Of a DNA stretch of 33,231 nucleotides, positions 32,709 through 33,231 are shown piece by piece; position 1 is the stretch's first letter; every line of letters begins with the position of its first letter. Source of the stretch: Aigarchaeota archaeon. GTDB lineage: Archaea; Thermoproteota; Nitrososphaeria_A; Caldarchaeales; Wolframiiraptoraceae. Location: assembly GCA_025058515.1 (NCBI GenBank), contig JANXDW010000041.1:1-33231 (forward strand), read 5' to 3'. The notes under the pieces are model-generated. The model made no database searches and was not told the DNA's origin. It saw only the letters and a program-made list of their open reading frames with translations. A program made the translations under genes and the position numbers.

Positions 32709-33107
32709 TTATCTATTTTCTTCTATTGCTTTATTGGCAAGTCTATCTGCTTCTCTATTCTCTTCTCTATCTATATGTATTAATCTAACTTTAAGCTTCT
32801 TCATCAACTCTTGAGCAATACTATGTAGCTTCACGATCTTCTCATCTCTAACTTTGTACTCTCCATTCATCTGCTTAACCAAGAGCTCACTATCAGAGTA
32901 TAGTTCAACCTCCGATACACCTAGTCTTATAGCTATTTCAAGAGATTTAATCAAAGCTAGATACTCAGCTTCATTATTAGTCTTGAAACCTATGTAATCT
33001 GAGAATCTAGAGATCTCTCTTCCATCTTTATCATAAATTATTAATCCTATTCCAGAGGGGCCAGGGTTTCCATGAGAAGATCCATCGAAGAATATCTTCA
33101 ACTTCAT
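32709..33107 (-). CDS. rnhA: Ribonuclease HI
   Basis: Degrades RNA in RNA-DNA hybrids. The 132-residue protein is the compact archaeal/short type I form lacking the basic protrusion. The four catalytic acids are in place: Asp8 (FFDGSSHGNPGPSG), Glu46 (TNNEAEYLAL), Asp72 (LYSDSELLV) and Asp121 (NREADRLANKA). The ATG at 33107 begins the first strand KLKIFFDG directly. The gene lies on the minus strand behind a short AT-rich region shared with a plus-strand promoter. Nothing is missing. Confidence 0.95.
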   Translation of the reverse strand: MKLKIFFDGSSHGNPGPSGIGLIIYDKDGREISRFSDYIGFKTNNEAEYLALIKSLEIAIRLGVSEVELYSDSELLVKQMNGEYKVRDEKIVKLHSIAQELMKKLKVRLIHIDREENREADRLANKAIEENR

Positions 33108-33160
33108 CTTAAGCTAGGTCACCTTCAATCAGAATATTCAGTAGATAAATAATTTAAAAG

Positions 33161-33168
33161 TTTATAAG
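33161..33168 (+). promoter_or_regulatory. TATA box of the gene at the right edge
   Basis: TTTATAAG preceded by an A-rich BRE-like AATTTAAAAG. Its centre is 26 bases from the GTG at 33190. Confidence 0.5.
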
Positions 33169-33189
33169 GTCTTTAGAAGAGTAGTCAGT

Positions 33190-33231
33190 GTGACCGAGTC
33201 TTTCATACGGGTACCTTATTCCCACATTATC
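33190..33231 (+). CDS. 5' end of an unidentified gene (partial)
   Basis: From GTG 33190 the frame stays open to the end of the window and encodes MTESFIRVPYSHII. There is no Shine-Dalgarno, but a TATA box lies 26 bases upstream, the arrangement seen before several other genes here, so a leaderless mRNA is likely. Fourteen residues do not allow a family call. Confidence 0.45.
   Translation, partial: MTESFIRVPYSHII

Noticed and set aside
33181-33231. Right-edge sequence as an RNA gene (5S, SRP or RNase P start)
   Set aside because: No match to conserved starts of these RNAs. An open frame with a GTG placed 26 bases from a TATA box is a simpler reading.
1-33231. Mobile elements, prophage or recent transfer
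   Set aside because: No transposase, integrase or terminal inverted repeats were seen, and codon use looks uniform through the window.

Overview
The window is chromosomal DNA of an archaeon. Diagnostic genes are the topoisomerase VI B subunit, a Cgi121-type KEOPS subunit, a LysW-type (LysJ) aminotransferase, a two-domain protein disulfide oxidoreductase, a tRNA-Thr with a probable anticodon-loop intron, and a C/D box sRNA. Many start codons lie about 26 nt from an archaeal TATA element with no Shine-Dalgarno, so leaderless transcription appears common, while operon-internal genes use GGAGG/GGTG-type sites. AT-rich DNA with all-GC tRNA stems, two disulfide systems and LysJ-type lysine/arginine biosynthesis suggest a thermophilic member of the Thermoproteota/TACK group. 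I cannot place it more finely. There is no IS element, CRISPR array or prophage.

Layout. 1-78 is the tail of an incomplete gene. 117-10556 is a divergent uptake and hydrolysis locus. On the minus strand lie an anchored solute-binding protein, an Asp/Glu/hydantoin racemase and a DppBCDF-type ABC transporter; on the plus strand lies a hydantoinase/5-oxoprolinase A+B pair. 10602-13306 holds argH and argG, followed by top6B. 15220-18454 holds a radical SAM/SPASM protein, an unrecognised small protein, and a coupled VKOR plus zinc-finger/thioredoxin pair. A split tRNA-Thr gene follows at 18619-18713.

18889-27792 is the most unusual part. It encodes gamma-glutamyltranspeptidase, a metallophosphoesterase and an APC amino-acid permease on the minus strand. 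Divergent from these are a glutamine-synthetase-like gamma-glutamyl ligase and an overlapping papain/C39-like putative cysteine hydrolase. A convergent class III aminotransferase and a nucleotidyltransferase-fold protein complete the cluster. This resembles the gamma-glutamylated amine (Puu) pathway, with permease, ligase, a possible unrelated deglutamylase and an aminotransferase. An identical 12-bp palindrome sits in both divergent promoter regions.

27880-33231 carries lysJ, a small membrane protein resembling an ECF substrate-binding component, a C/D box sRNA in front of a MoaD/SAMP-like gene coupled to cgi121, PDO, a class V aminotransferase, RNase HI and the start of a further gene.

Working picture: an organism that scavenges peptides, amino acids or cyclic amides. 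It may pass nitrogen through gamma-glutamyl intermediates, with 5-oxoproline/hydantoin opening as a possible connected step. The link between the two catabolic loci is inference.
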